NCBI GenBank assembly: GCA_964654155.1
Contig: CAZZGL010000009.1
Span: 1 to 29,429 of the forward strand
DNA from: CAG-826 sp964654155
Lineage (GTDB): Bacteria; Bacillota_I; Bacilli_A; RFN20; CAG-826
Length of the DNA stretch: 29,429 nucleotides
Direction of reading: 5' to 3'
Shown here: piece by piece, positions 1 to 6,282 of the stretch
Numbering within the stretch: the stretch's first letter is position 1
Layout of the letters: each line of letters opens with the position of its first letter
Translations under genes and position numbers: made by a program
Notes under the pieces: generated by a model
What the model saw: only the letters and a program-made list of their open reading frames with translations
Told to the model about the DNA's origin: nothing
Databases searched by the model: none

Positions 1-14
1 AGGAAGAAGTATCA

Positions 15-263
15 ATGAAAAATAAACTTAAAAAAACACATAAAAAAAGAATTGATTATATAATGAAAAGACTTGGTGGCATTTCATTTGTACTTGCCTT
101 TGTTTCAGTTGCATTCATTATGCCTTTATCAAATAAATTTGAAAAAGAAAACATGTCAATTAATTACAATATCAATCTTATGGAACAACAAGAAAAGTTT
201 GCTAAACCAGTTCCAAAATATAAACAACTTGAATTTGCGGATAAAAAAGTTGGTGATAATTAA
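15..263 (+). CDS. ftsL: FtsL-like small membrane division protein
   Basis: An 82-residue bitopic protein. It has a strongly basic N-terminus (about residues 1-21), one hydrophobic segment (about 22-40, ISFVLAFVSVAFIMPL) and a short extracytoplasmic tail. FtsL works with FtsQ/DivIB and DivIC to control septal peptidoglycan synthesis. The call rests mainly on position: it lies at the head of the dcw cluster, in the slot between rsmH and the class B PBP. The sequence itself is weak evidence, because the tail is only about 40 residues and shows no clear leucine-zipper heptads, whereas B. subtilis FtsL is about 117 residues. An AGGAAG ribosome-binding site at positions 1-6 supports the start. The next genes belong to an accessory island, so the normal coupling ftsL-pbp is lost. 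Confidence 0.6.
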   Translation: MKNKLKKTHKKRIDYIMKRLGGISFVLAFVSVAFIMPLSNKFEKENMSINYNINLMEQQEKFAKPVPKYKQLEFADKKVGDN

Positions 264-737
264 ATGAAACTTATTTGTTTTCATAATCCAGAAGAAGAAA
301 ATGGATATTTGAGCAATTAGTATTTATCTTCATTTCTAATCGATAACATAACATTTTCTTCGATGGAGCAATTTATGATGTACAAGAAAGCAATTCAATT
401 TAATGATATAAATATTGCTAAAAAAATTCTTAATGAAAAAAATGTTGCAAAAATTAAAATGCTAGGAAGGATGGTTTCAAATTATGATGAATCTATTTGG
501 AATGGCGTTAGACAAATTATCGTATATCAAGGACTTATTGCTAAATTTTCTCAAAATAACGAGTTGAAAGAAAAATTAAAATCTACAAAAGGTTTAACTA
601 TTGTAGAATGTGCTGTAAAAGATTTAATTTGGGGTATAGGTTTGTCGATGACTGATAACAATCGATTTGATAAATCAAAATGGAAAGGTCAAAACTTGTT
701 AGGATATACATTAATGCTCGTGCATGAGCAGTTATAG
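264..737 (+). pseudogene. NADAR-family (YbiA-like) gene interrupted by an in-frame TAG
   Basis: The ATG directly follows the ftsL stop codon. Read in one frame, the region encodes 156 residues plus one internal TAG at 318-320, codon 19. Similarity to the NADAR/YbiA family runs through the whole frame: FHNP..ENGYLSN before the stop, then the MEQFMMYKKA helix (E of the family's SEHYFQA motif), WNGVRQ, DLIWGIG and the terminal LLGYTLML. Family members are N-glycosidases acting on phosphorylated riboflavin intermediates or on ADP-ribosylated guanine. The TAG replaces an aromatic position (LSN-W/F-Y), so a single TGG to TAG change explains it. A shorter product could start at ATG 363, but it would lack the N-terminal strands. 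The final motif also reads LVHEQL where the family and the repeat at 2808 have arginine. Most likely it is a recent pseudogene; readthrough or a sequencing error is possible. Confidence 0.8.
666..719 (+). repeat. Direct repeat, copy 1 (NADAR 3' end)
   Basis: These 54 bases are identical to 2808-2861. The match continues with four mismatches to about 745 / 2887, past the NADAR stop codon. The two copies lie in the same orientation, 2142 bp apart, and bracket the minus-strand cassette, the WYL gene, the small ORF and the PBP remnant. Copy 1 is the intact 3' end of the NADAR reading frame. Confidence 0.95.
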
Positions 738-752
738 TATAATAAAAATTAT

Positions 753-792
753 GGGGCTGAAAAAACATTAGTTTTTTACAGCCCCTTTTTTT
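753..792 (+). terminator. Rho-independent terminator, probably bidirectional
   Basis: GGGGCTG plus an A-run pairs with a T-run plus ACAGCCCC across a short ATTA loop, followed by a run of T to 792. It lies 15 bases after the NADAR stop codon and between convergent genes. The A-rich left flank gives a T-rich tail on the other strand, so it can also end the minus-strand cassette. On the plus strand it would stop ftsL transcription from reaching the PBP gene. Confidence 0.85.
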
Positions 793-806
793 ATAAAAAT
801 AGTATA

Positions 807-1109
807 TTAATTTAAGTTAAGTTTTTTATTTAAATCATCTAAATCGATATCAATATTTTTAGAGTAGGATCCAGAAACTTCGCTTACATATAAATCTCCC
901 AAGATATCTCTTTCTTTTTCTGGATAATTATAATCTTTATCGCATCCATTTTCGTCAATTAAATTTAATTCACAATTTTCCGCAAAAATAAAAATTTCAT
1001 TTGCAATTTTTTCATCAATTATAGAATTAATATTTAATTCTTTTAATGCATATTTAGAAATGAATGAAATTGCGGTATCGCTAAGTTTAAAAGTTTTACA
1101 TTTTTTCAT
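807..1109 (-). CDS. Small acidic protein, antitoxin-like partner (unknown function)
   Basis: I do not recognise this 100-residue protein. It is acidic overall: an N-terminal part that looks helical (about 1-45), then a D/E-rich C-terminal half containing NYPEKERDILGDLYVSEVSG. A strong AAGGAGGG ribosome-binding site precedes the ATG at 1109. It is the second gene of a minus-strand pair, 16 bases after the stop of a very basic protein. A basic plus acidic pair of about 100 residues each, isolated in an accessory island, resembles a toxin-antitoxin or toxin-immunity cassette. No DNA-binding fold is obvious, so that role is inference only. The terminator at 753-792 lies just downstream. Confidence 0.6.
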   Translation of the reverse strand: MKKCKTFKLSDTAISFISKYALKELNINSIIDEKIANEIFIFAENCELNLIDENGCDKDYNYPEKERDILGDLYVSEVSGSYSKNIDIDLDDLNKKLNLN

Positions 1110-1125
1110 ATTTGCCCTCCTTAAT

Positions 1126-1443
1126 TTAATGCTTTTTATTTTTATGAAATTTTCGTATAGTTTTAACCATATGTTTATTTAGAGTAATATGTGTTATTGT
1201 TCTATTATGATAATTAATTCTATCATATTGAATTGTTTTACCACCTTTATGCATATAAGGTTTAGAATTATAAGATTTACCAAATAAATTAATAATTAAA
1301 TCTCTCTTTTTTAATTTTCTTTTTGGGTCTATAATTCTATTTTGAGCATGAGAAGAAATAACAAATTTGCCAATTCGAATTTGTGAAGTGTCTTTTTTCA
1401 TCATTTTCTTTTTGGACTTAAACAAATACTTTATAACACTCAT
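1126..1443 (-). CDS. Small, very basic protein, toxin-like (unknown function)
   Basis: A 105-residue lysine/arginine-rich protein and the first gene of the minus-strand pair, preceded by a near-perfect AAAGGAGGT site. After a basic leader (about 1-20) comes a compact region with ISSHAQNRI, KKRDLI, QYDRI, ITHI and VKTIRKFH. The early H..(N)R motif, the central strands and the final VKTI strand recall small nuclease-like families such as DUF4258. That is a loose resemblance judged by eye, not an assignment. ATGs at residues 14 and 15 are internal alternatives but lack a good ribosome-binding site. The inverted repeat at 1468-1489 lies in its leader and may be an operator. A DNA- or RNA-binding housekeeping protein is the main alternative. 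Confidence 0.6.
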   Translation of the reverse strand: MSVIKYLFKSKKKMMKKDTSQIRIGKFVISSHAQNRIIDPKRKLKKRDLIINLFGKSYNSKPYMHKGGKTIQYDRINYHNRTITHITLNKHMVKTIRKFHKNKKH

Positions 1444-1467
1444 ATTTTAATACCTCCTTTTTATTAA

Positions 1468-1489
1468 GTAAAGTTGGAATTTACTTTAC
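1468..1489. promoter_or_regulatory. Inverted repeat GTAAAGT-N8-ACTTTAC, candidate operator
   Basis: A perfect 7-bp inverted repeat with an 8-base spacer. It lies between the start codon of the minus-strand cassette (1443) and a T/A-rich promoter-like stretch at about 1490-1520. A dyad at this place would suit autoregulation of a toxin-antitoxin-type operon or binding by the neighbouring WYL regulator. Binding is inferred, not shown. Confidence 0.45.
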
Positions 1490-1548
1490 ATTTATATTGT
1501 ATAATTTAATTATTTAAATGTAAGTCCTCTCAAAAATAAATGATTGGG

Positions 1549-1578
1549 TTGACAAAACTGCTGTGTTTTTATTAAAAT
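1549..1578 (+). promoter_or_regulatory. Candidate sigma-A promoter for the WYL gene
   Basis: TTGACA at 1549-1554, an 18-base spacer and TAAAAT at 1573-1578. The WYL start codon lies 55 bases downstream. The -35 is a perfect match and the -10 a fair one. Confidence 0.6.
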
Positions 1579-1632
1579 AACCAAAAATTGAGTAGACAAA
1601 TTGTGAAATATAAATGGAAGTGAAGTGATGCT

Positions 1633-2391
1633 ATGAAAGAGAAAATAAAAATTAAAATATCGTATTTTTTGTCTGATATATTAGAAAATGATGCATATAG
1701 GTTTTTATTTATAAAAAACAATCATTCTAATAAAAATGGTTTAATTAATAAATTAATCCCAACATTTGTTGCCGTACGAAAAATTCGAAGAGACAAAATT
1801 GAAAGTGCATTAATTAATGAATATAATAAAGATGAAGCAGAGGCTATGTATGACATAATAAACTCTATAATAGAAAGAATATATTTCAATAATGAAGAAT
1901 TATCCAAACTAGAAGAATATATTTGGATAAGACCATCAAAAAACAATGAAGCTTTATTTGATGAAATGGAATATTCGGAATGTAAGATTACAGAATTGGA
2001 TTTATCTAGTTATATTAGAAATTTATTAAATGAGTATAGTATGTTACCACAATATAAACGTGAAGCATTAGTTTTTGATTATGAACTTGATGTATTTGCA
2101 GAAGCTTGTTTAAAACAAAATATTTTATGTTTTAAAAATAAATCAACTGGTGAAAAACATCGAGTATTTGCATTTGAGTATTGCCTTGGATATTTATATG
2201 ATCAAACAAATTATTGTATTTTTTATGATATAAATAAAAAAATCATTAAAGCTATTTCTTTACATAATATCGAAGACATTTATATGATTAAAGAAAAATA
2301 TAAACCAAATAATATTTTAATTGATAAATTACAAGAATATACAGATAGTAAAGAATTTGATAAAGAAATATTGATGGAGGAATTAATTTAA
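1633..2391 (+). CDS. WYL-domain transcriptional regulator with ribbon-helix-helix-like N-terminus
   Basis: A 252-residue protein. Residues about 1-45 (IKIKISYFLSDILEN, then a helix ending INKLIPTF) look like a ribbon-helix-helix DNA-binding unit. A helical linker follows (about 55-140). Residues about 142-225 fit a WYL domain: REALVFDYEL, a strand pair around ILCFKNKSTGEKHRVF, a YCLGYLYDQTNYCIFYDI block and the closing ISLHNIEDIYMI. WYL proteins sense nucleic acids or nucleotide ligands and often regulate defence or stress genes. RHH-WYL architectures are known beside CRISPR and other defence loci. It has its own promoter and diverges from the toxin-like pair, sharing a 189-bp regulatory gap with it, which suggests it regulates that gap. 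The WYL triplet itself is not conserved, so the subfamily is uncertain. Confidence 0.65.
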   Translation: MKEKIKIKISYFLSDILENDAYRFLFIKNNHSNKNGLINKLIPTFVAVRKIRRDKIESALINEYNKDEAEAMYDIINSIIERIYFNNEELSKLEEYIWIRPSKNNEALFDEMEYSECKITELDLSSYIRNLLNEYSMLPQYKREALVFDYELDVFAEACLKQNILCFKNKSTGEKHRVFAFEYCLGYLYDQTNYCIFYDINKKIIKAISLHNIEDIYMIKEKYKPNNILIDKLQEYTDSKEFDKEILMEELI

Positions 2392-2393
2392 TT

Positions 2394-2522
2394 ATGTTTT
2401 TTAATAAAGATAAAAAGAAAAGTAAATTTGTGAAAGCAAAAACGCCGGAATCTAGAAAAAGACAAAAGGCAGCAATTGCATCTTATTATGCAAAAAAAAG
2501 AAAAAATGTTAATAAAAACTAA
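2394..2522 (+). CDS. Very small basic protein (42 residues)
   Basis: This ORF starts two bases after the WYL stop codon and encodes 42 residues, about half of them Lys or Arg, with the central helix-like segment ESRKRQKAAIASYYAKKRK. Its only plausible ribosome-binding site is GGAGG near the end of the WYL gene, about 13 bases before the ATG, which is long. Translational coupling to the WYL gene is likely. I do not recognise it. A small nucleic-acid-binding protein is possible, but so is a non-functional ORF. Confidence 0.5.
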   Translation: MFFNKDKKKSKFVKAKTPESRKRQKAAIASYYAKKRKNVNKN

Positions 2523-2590
2523 TTTTTATAAATATTAATTAGAATTTATTTTTTTCTTTTGTGTTTTGATTTTATACATACGAAACTAAA

Positions 2591-2679
2591 TTTCTAGAGG
2601 ATTAGGACGAAAAGTATTTTTAGACGGATATCGAGTTAGTGGCAAGACTGGTGTTGTTCCTACAAAGCTCGATAATTGA
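2591..2679 (+). pseudogene. Remnant of a class B PBP transpeptidase gene
   Basis: Bases 2591-2652 align without gaps to 4533-4594 of the intact PBP gene, with about 11 mismatches in 62 bases. The frame keeps the region around the third active-site motif: GRKVFLDGYRVSGKTG, against GRKAYLDGYRVGGKTG in the intact protein. It then drifts and stops at TGA 2677-2679. Nothing of the SxxK or SxN regions remains upstream. B. subtilis has two PBP genes here (ftsL-pbpB-spoVD-murE), so this may be the last trace of the first paralogue. The alternative is a fragment copied in during island formation. Confidence 0.8.
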
Positions 2680-2807
2680 TATTTACTTCAGTAGACATCC
2701 CTGTTTTTTGGTGTTAAAACTAGAATTTTAATAAACTTCTTAATTATGTTTTTTAAGGAATAAATTGCCTAATTTTGCAATATCAAGTACTGAATAATTA
2801 CAAGATT

Positions 2808-2879
2808 TTTGATAAATCAAAATGGAAAGGTCAAAACTTGTTAGGATATACATTAATGCTCATTCGTGAGCAGTTATAG
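2808..2879 (+). pseudogene. Second copy of the NADAR 3' end (direct repeat, copy 2)
   Basis: Bases 2808-2861 are identical to 666-719 and the match continues to about 2887 with few changes. Only the last 23 or so codons of the NADAR gene are present, ending LMLIREQL then TAG. This copy keeps the arginine expected in the family (compare LREQL in YbiA), which the longer copy has changed to histidine. No upstream NADAR coding sequence precedes it. Confidence 0.9.
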
Positions 2880-2894
2880 TTTAATAAAGAATCA

Positions 2895-2919
2895 AGTTAT
2901 TCGAAAAATTCGAGTAACT
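2895..2919. repeat. Hairpin A (CTCGAA family)
   Basis: An 11-bp stem (left arm AGTTATTCGAA, right arm TTCGAGTAACT, one G-T wobble) around an AAA loop. No T-run follows, so it is not a standard terminator. It resembles hairpin B 25 bases downstream. Confidence 0.7.
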
Positions 2920-2942
2920 GATATAAAATAAATTGTATAGTC

Positions 2943-2967
2943 AACTGCTCGAAATTTTCGAGTAGTT
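2943..2967. repeat. Hairpin B (CTCGAA family)
   Basis: An 11-bp stem (AACTGCTCGAA with TTCGAGTAGTT, one wobble) around an ATT loop. It shares the TCGAA/TTCGAGTA core with hairpin A and, like it, lacks a T-run. The pair could be transposon or recombination-end debris, or an RNA structure in the PBP leader. Confidence 0.7.
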
Positions 2968-2990
2968 AAAATTATCAAGAACTTTTTTAG

Positions 2991-3021
2991 AATCATTACA
3001 TTAATTTGTAGTGATTTTTTT
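2991..3021 (+). terminator. Rho-independent terminator before the PBP gene
   Basis: AATCATTACA pairs with TGTAGTGATT (one wobble) across a TTAATT loop, followed by a run of T to 3021. It insulates the PBP operon from upstream transcription, so the PBP gene needs a promoter within about 3022-3090. Confidence 0.75.
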
Positions 3022-3106
3022 CATCTTTCTTTAAATAATTAATTATGTAGTGAACTTTTTTAATATCTACTTATCTTTTTTCATATTATGAAAAGAGGTG
3101 GATTAT

Positions 3107-5017
3107 ATGATTAACGCACATGCAAGAAAACGGATTAACATTATAATAGTACTAAGTATAATCGCATTATCGGTTGTTGGAGGCAAACTAACATATTTAA
3201 CATTAGGAAAATATAGATATTTAAAATCGAAAGCGACTGAATTATGGGAACGAAGTTTTCCACTTTCTGCGGAAAGAGGACTTATTTTAGATTGTGATGG
3301 AAATGCTTTAGCAATAAATCAACCGGTTGTTAGTGTTGCAGCGATTCCATATCAAATAAAAGATAAAAAACTTGCTTCATCTTTAATTGCCCCTCTTTTA
3401 GAAATGAATGAAGAAAAATTATATGAATCACTATCAAAGAAAACCTCGATAGTGCGTCTTCATCCTGAAGGGAAAAGAATAAGTGAAGAAGTAGCTTTGC
3501 AAATTGAAAAGTTAAATATCGATGGAATTTATTTAATTCAAGATAATAAAAGATACTATCCCTATGAAGAAAACATGGCATCCATTTTAGGATTTGTCGG
3601 TATTGATAATCAAGGTCTTGCGGGTGTTGAAAGTTATTATGATAATTATTTAAAAGGGCAAGATGGAACCTTAAATTATATGCTTGATGCTAAAGGAGGA
3701 TTATTTCCATCGACATCATCACGTGTTGATGCCCCAGAACAAGGATTAAATCTAAAACTCACTTTATCAATTAAGTTACAGAATCTTTTAGAAAGAGAAA
3801 TGGAAAATGCTTATTTGAAATATAATCCAACAGAAATAATTGCTTTAATGATGAATCCAAATAATGGTGAAATATTGGCGATTGGAAATCGACCAACATA
3901 TAATAATAACCATTATCAAGACTATAGTAATGAAATATATAATAGAAGTTTACCTGTATTTTCAAGTTTTGAACCTGGCTCAACTTTTAAATCGTTAACA
4001 TTTGCGGCAGCGGTTAATGAAGGAGTAATCGATATCGATAATGATTATTATTATGATAAAGGATATGAAAATGTTGGTGGCGCCACAATTAAATCATGGA
4101 AAAAAGGGGGTCATGGACTTCAAACATTTCTTGAAGTATTACAAAATTCATCAAATCCAGGATTTGTAGAAATAGCAAGAAGACTCGGTAAAGATAAGCT
4201 TTATAAATATATAAAGGATTTTGGTATGGGGGAAAAAACTGGTGTTGATATTGTTGGTGAATCTAAAGGAATAGTGTTCTCATATGATAATTTTGGTATT
4301 TTAGAGCAAGCAACAAGCGCATTTGGACAAGGAATATCAACGACAGCGATTCAATTATGTAGCGCTTTTTCTTCCGTTATAAATGGAGGATATTTATATA
4401 CACCACATATTGCTAAATCATTAATTTATGGTCCCACAAATGAAACGATTTATGAATATCCTATCACTATAAAAAGACAAGTAATTAGTAATTCAACTTC
4501 GCTTACAATGAGAAGAGCATTAGAATGTGTTGTTTCTAAAGGATCGGGAAGAAAAGCGTATTTAGATGGATATCGAGTTGGTGGTAAGACTGGGACTGCT
4601 CAAATTGCGGAAAATGGCGTATATCAAGATGGACGTTATGTTCTTTCTTTTATCGCTGGCGCTCCAATGGATAATCCTCAAATTGTGGTTTATTTTGCCA
4701 TGCGAGAGCCTAAAAGCACCATTCAATATGGAGGAACGACAATTGGACCGATTATTCAAAGATTACTTTCAGAAGCATTACCAATATTAGGTGTTAAAAA
4801 AAGAGATGGTGGGGAAGAAAGAACTTATACTTGGATGGATGTAAAGACATATGCGGTTGAAAATTATATTGGTTTACATAAGTCAAAACTAAAATCAAAG
4901 TACTTTAAATTTAGTTATATGGGGGAAGGAGAATATGTTATTGATCAACTACCGAAAGTAGGCGAAAAAATTGAAGAAGGAAGTAATGTAATGATTATGT
5001 TAGGAGATAAAAAATGA
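3107..5017 (+). CDS. Class B penicillin-binding protein, SpoVD/FtsI-like septal transpeptidase
   Basis: A 636-residue membrane-anchored transpeptidase that cross-links septal or spore-cortex peptidoglycan. Order: short cytoplasmic N-terminus, one membrane segment (about residues 10-30), a dimerisation/pedestal domain with RGLILDCDGNALA, a transpeptidase domain with all three motifs (STFK in EPGSTFKSL, SSN in LQNSSNPG, KTG in GGKTGTAQ) and one C-terminal PASTA domain (about 575-636). One PASTA domain and this length fit SpoVD better than PbpB, and it sits directly before murE as spoVD does. With no other intact PBP here, it may serve both division and sporulation. An upstream in-frame GTG at 3098 lies inside the AGAGGTG ribosome-binding site, so ATG 3107 is chosen. 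The gene overlaps murE by 4 bases. Confidence 0.93.
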   Translation: MINAHARKRINIIIVLSIIALSVVGGKLTYLTLGKYRYLKSKATELWERSFPLSAERGLILDCDGNALAINQPVVSVAAIPYQIKDKKLASSLIAPLLEMNEEKLYESLSKKTSIVRLHPEGKRISEEVALQIEKLNIDGIYLIQDNKRYYPYEENMASILGFVGIDNQGLAGVESYYDNYLKGQDGTLNYMLDAKGGLFPSTSSRVDAPEQGLNLKLTLSIKLQNLLEREMENAYLKYNPTEIIALMMNPNNGEILAIGNRPTYNNNHYQDYSNEIYNRSLPVFSSFEPGSTFKSLTFAAAVNEGVIDIDNDYYYDKGYENVGGATIKSWKKGGHGLQTFLEVLQNSSNPGFVEIARRLGKDKLYKYIKDFGMGEKTGVDIVGESKGIVFSYDNFGILEQATSAFGQGISTTAIQLCSAFSSVINGGYLYTPHIAKSLIYGPTNETIYEYPITIKRQVISNSTSLTMRRALECVVSKGSGRKAYLDGYRVGGKTGTAQIAENGVYQDGRYVLSFIAGAPMDNPQIVVYFAMREPKSTIQYGGTTIGPIIQRLLSEALPILGVKKRDGGEERTYTWMDVKTYAVENYIGLHKSKLKSKYFKFSYMGEGEYVIDQLPKVGEKIEEGSNVMIMLGDKK

Positions 5018-6282
5018 AAACATATCGTGAGGTTATGAAGTATTTTGGAAAGAAAAATTGCAGTGAAATCCTATTAACAAATATTCAAGATGATTCAAGA
5101 AATGTTAATAGTAACTCTATTTTTATTGCTATTGAAAAAGGAAATAATTATATTAATGAAGCAAAAGCAAAGGGAGCAAAATTAATCATTAGTGATAAAG
5201 ATTATCCTTATTTAAAAGAAAAGCTCATGTCCTTTTGTTTATGGTTTTACGATGACCCAAGTTATGACTTGATTTTAATAGGAATTACTGGCACAAATGG
5301 AAAAACAACAACCGCAAAATTTTTATCAACATTACTTCCAAAATCTCTTTTAATAAGTAATGTTGAAGCTAATAAAAATACTTATTATGTAGTTAATACA
5401 ACTCCTTCAACAATAGAAATAGTTCATGCATTATTAAAAGCTAAAGAAAAGAAATATCATTATGTAATTATGGAAATATCAAGTATCGGAATCAAAGAAA
5501 ACCGAATTAATGGTTTGTTATTTGATGTTATTGGATTAACGAATTTAACATCAGATCACTTGGATTATCATCATACAAAAGAGGAATATCAAAAAACAAA
5601 AATTGATTTTATAAATGGTCAATACTCACATTTATATATTGGTAAAGTCAATCAAGATATTATTAATATGATTACAAGACCTTATATGATAGTTGATAAT
5701 AAAATAATACAGAATAAGAATAAATTGTCAGGTTTTAACCTAGATAATTTATCTTTAGCATATCAAATTGCATCATATTATATTAATAAATCATATTTAA
5801 ACCGGCGTTTAAAAAAAGTTAAATTACCAATAGGAAGAAGTCATGTGTTAAGCAAAAAGCCAAGAGTGATTGTTGATTACGCGCATACAGAAACGGCTTT
5901 TTTAGCTGTTTTAAGTGAATATAAAAGTACCACAAAAGGATGTTTGTTAGTTCTTTTTGGTGCGGGAGGAAATCGTGATAAAACAAAACGTATCAAATAT
6001 GCCGAATATGTACGAAGATATGCTGATATTGCTATTGTTAGTAACGATAACCCACGATATGAAAAACAAGAAGAAATAATTAATGATATTGTAAAATTTG
6101 ATTCCTCCTTTTTTATGATTGAATTTGATAGAAAAGAAGCAATTCGTCGGATAATTAAATTAGCAAAAAATAGTGATACAGTATTAATATTAGGTCGAGG
6201 ACATGAAAATATTCAGTATATTAAAGATTTGAAAATTCATTTAAGTGATATTGAAGAGGTTAGAAAATGTCTCAAGAAATAA
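5014..6282 (+). CDS. murE: UDP-N-acetylmuramyl-tripeptide synthetase MurE
   Basis: Adds the third stem amino acid to UDP-MurNAc-L-Ala-D-Glu in the cytoplasm. Visible parts: DDSRNV near residue 26, the P-loop GTNGKTTT (93-100), NTTPST (128-133), the central ME.SS and TNLTSDHLDYH block (153-186), the Lys of YQKTK (likely carbamylated), VDYAHT (287-292), GAGGNRDKTKR and DNPR (345-348). DNPR is the pocket motif of meso-diaminopimelate-adding enzymes, so a DAP-type peptidoglycan is predicted. At 422 residues it is short (usual about 490), mainly in domain 1 and in the central domain. Its ATG overlaps the PBP stop codon, and mraY overlaps its end by 16 bases. Confidence 0.93.
   Translation: MKTYREVMKYFGKKNCSEILLTNIQDDSRNVNSNSIFIAIEKGNNYINEAKAKGAKLIISDKDYPYLKEKLMSFCLWFYDDPSYDLILIGITGTNGKTTTAKFLSTLLPKSLLISNVEANKNTYYVVNTTPSTIEIVHALLKAKEKKYHYVIMEISSIGIKENRINGLLFDVIGLTNLTSDHLDYHHTKEEYQKTKIDFINGQYSHLYIGKVNQDIINMITRPYMIVDNKIIQNKNKLSGFNLDNLSLAYQIASYYINKSYLNRRLKKVKLPIGRSHVLSKKPRVIVDYAHTETAFLAVLSEYKSTTKGCLLVLFGAGGNRDKTKRIKYAEYVRRYADIAIVSNDNPRYEKQEEIINDIVKFDSSFFMIEFDRKEAIRRIIKLAKNSDTVLILGRGHENIQYIKDLKIHLSDIEEVRKCLKK

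Larger units (their letters stand above)
2523..3106 (+). other. Gene-poor scar region between the island and the PBP gene
   Basis: No intact gene is seen. From left to right it holds a PBP fragment (2591-2679), about 130 bases of unrecognised AT-rich sequence (2680-2807), a second NADAR 3' end (2808-2879), two similar hairpins (2895-2967), a rho-independent terminator (2991-3021) and the leader of the PBP gene. Gene fragments plus palindromes suggest a decayed rearrangement site. Confidence 0.8.

Noticed and set aside
318..320. TAG decoded as an amino acid (suppressor tRNA or pyrrolysine) in the NADAR gene.
   Set aside because: TAG ends sigG, rnhC, gerE and the NADAR gene itself at the proper places. 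One internal TAG is better explained by mutation.
2680..2807. A further gene remnant between the PBP fragment and the NADAR tail.
   Set aside because: No frame on either strand gives recognisable protein sequence; only short AT-rich palindromes are seen.
3098..3106. GTG at 3098 as the PBP start.
   Set aside because: It lies within the AGAGGTG ribosome-binding site, whose spacing fits ATG 3107.
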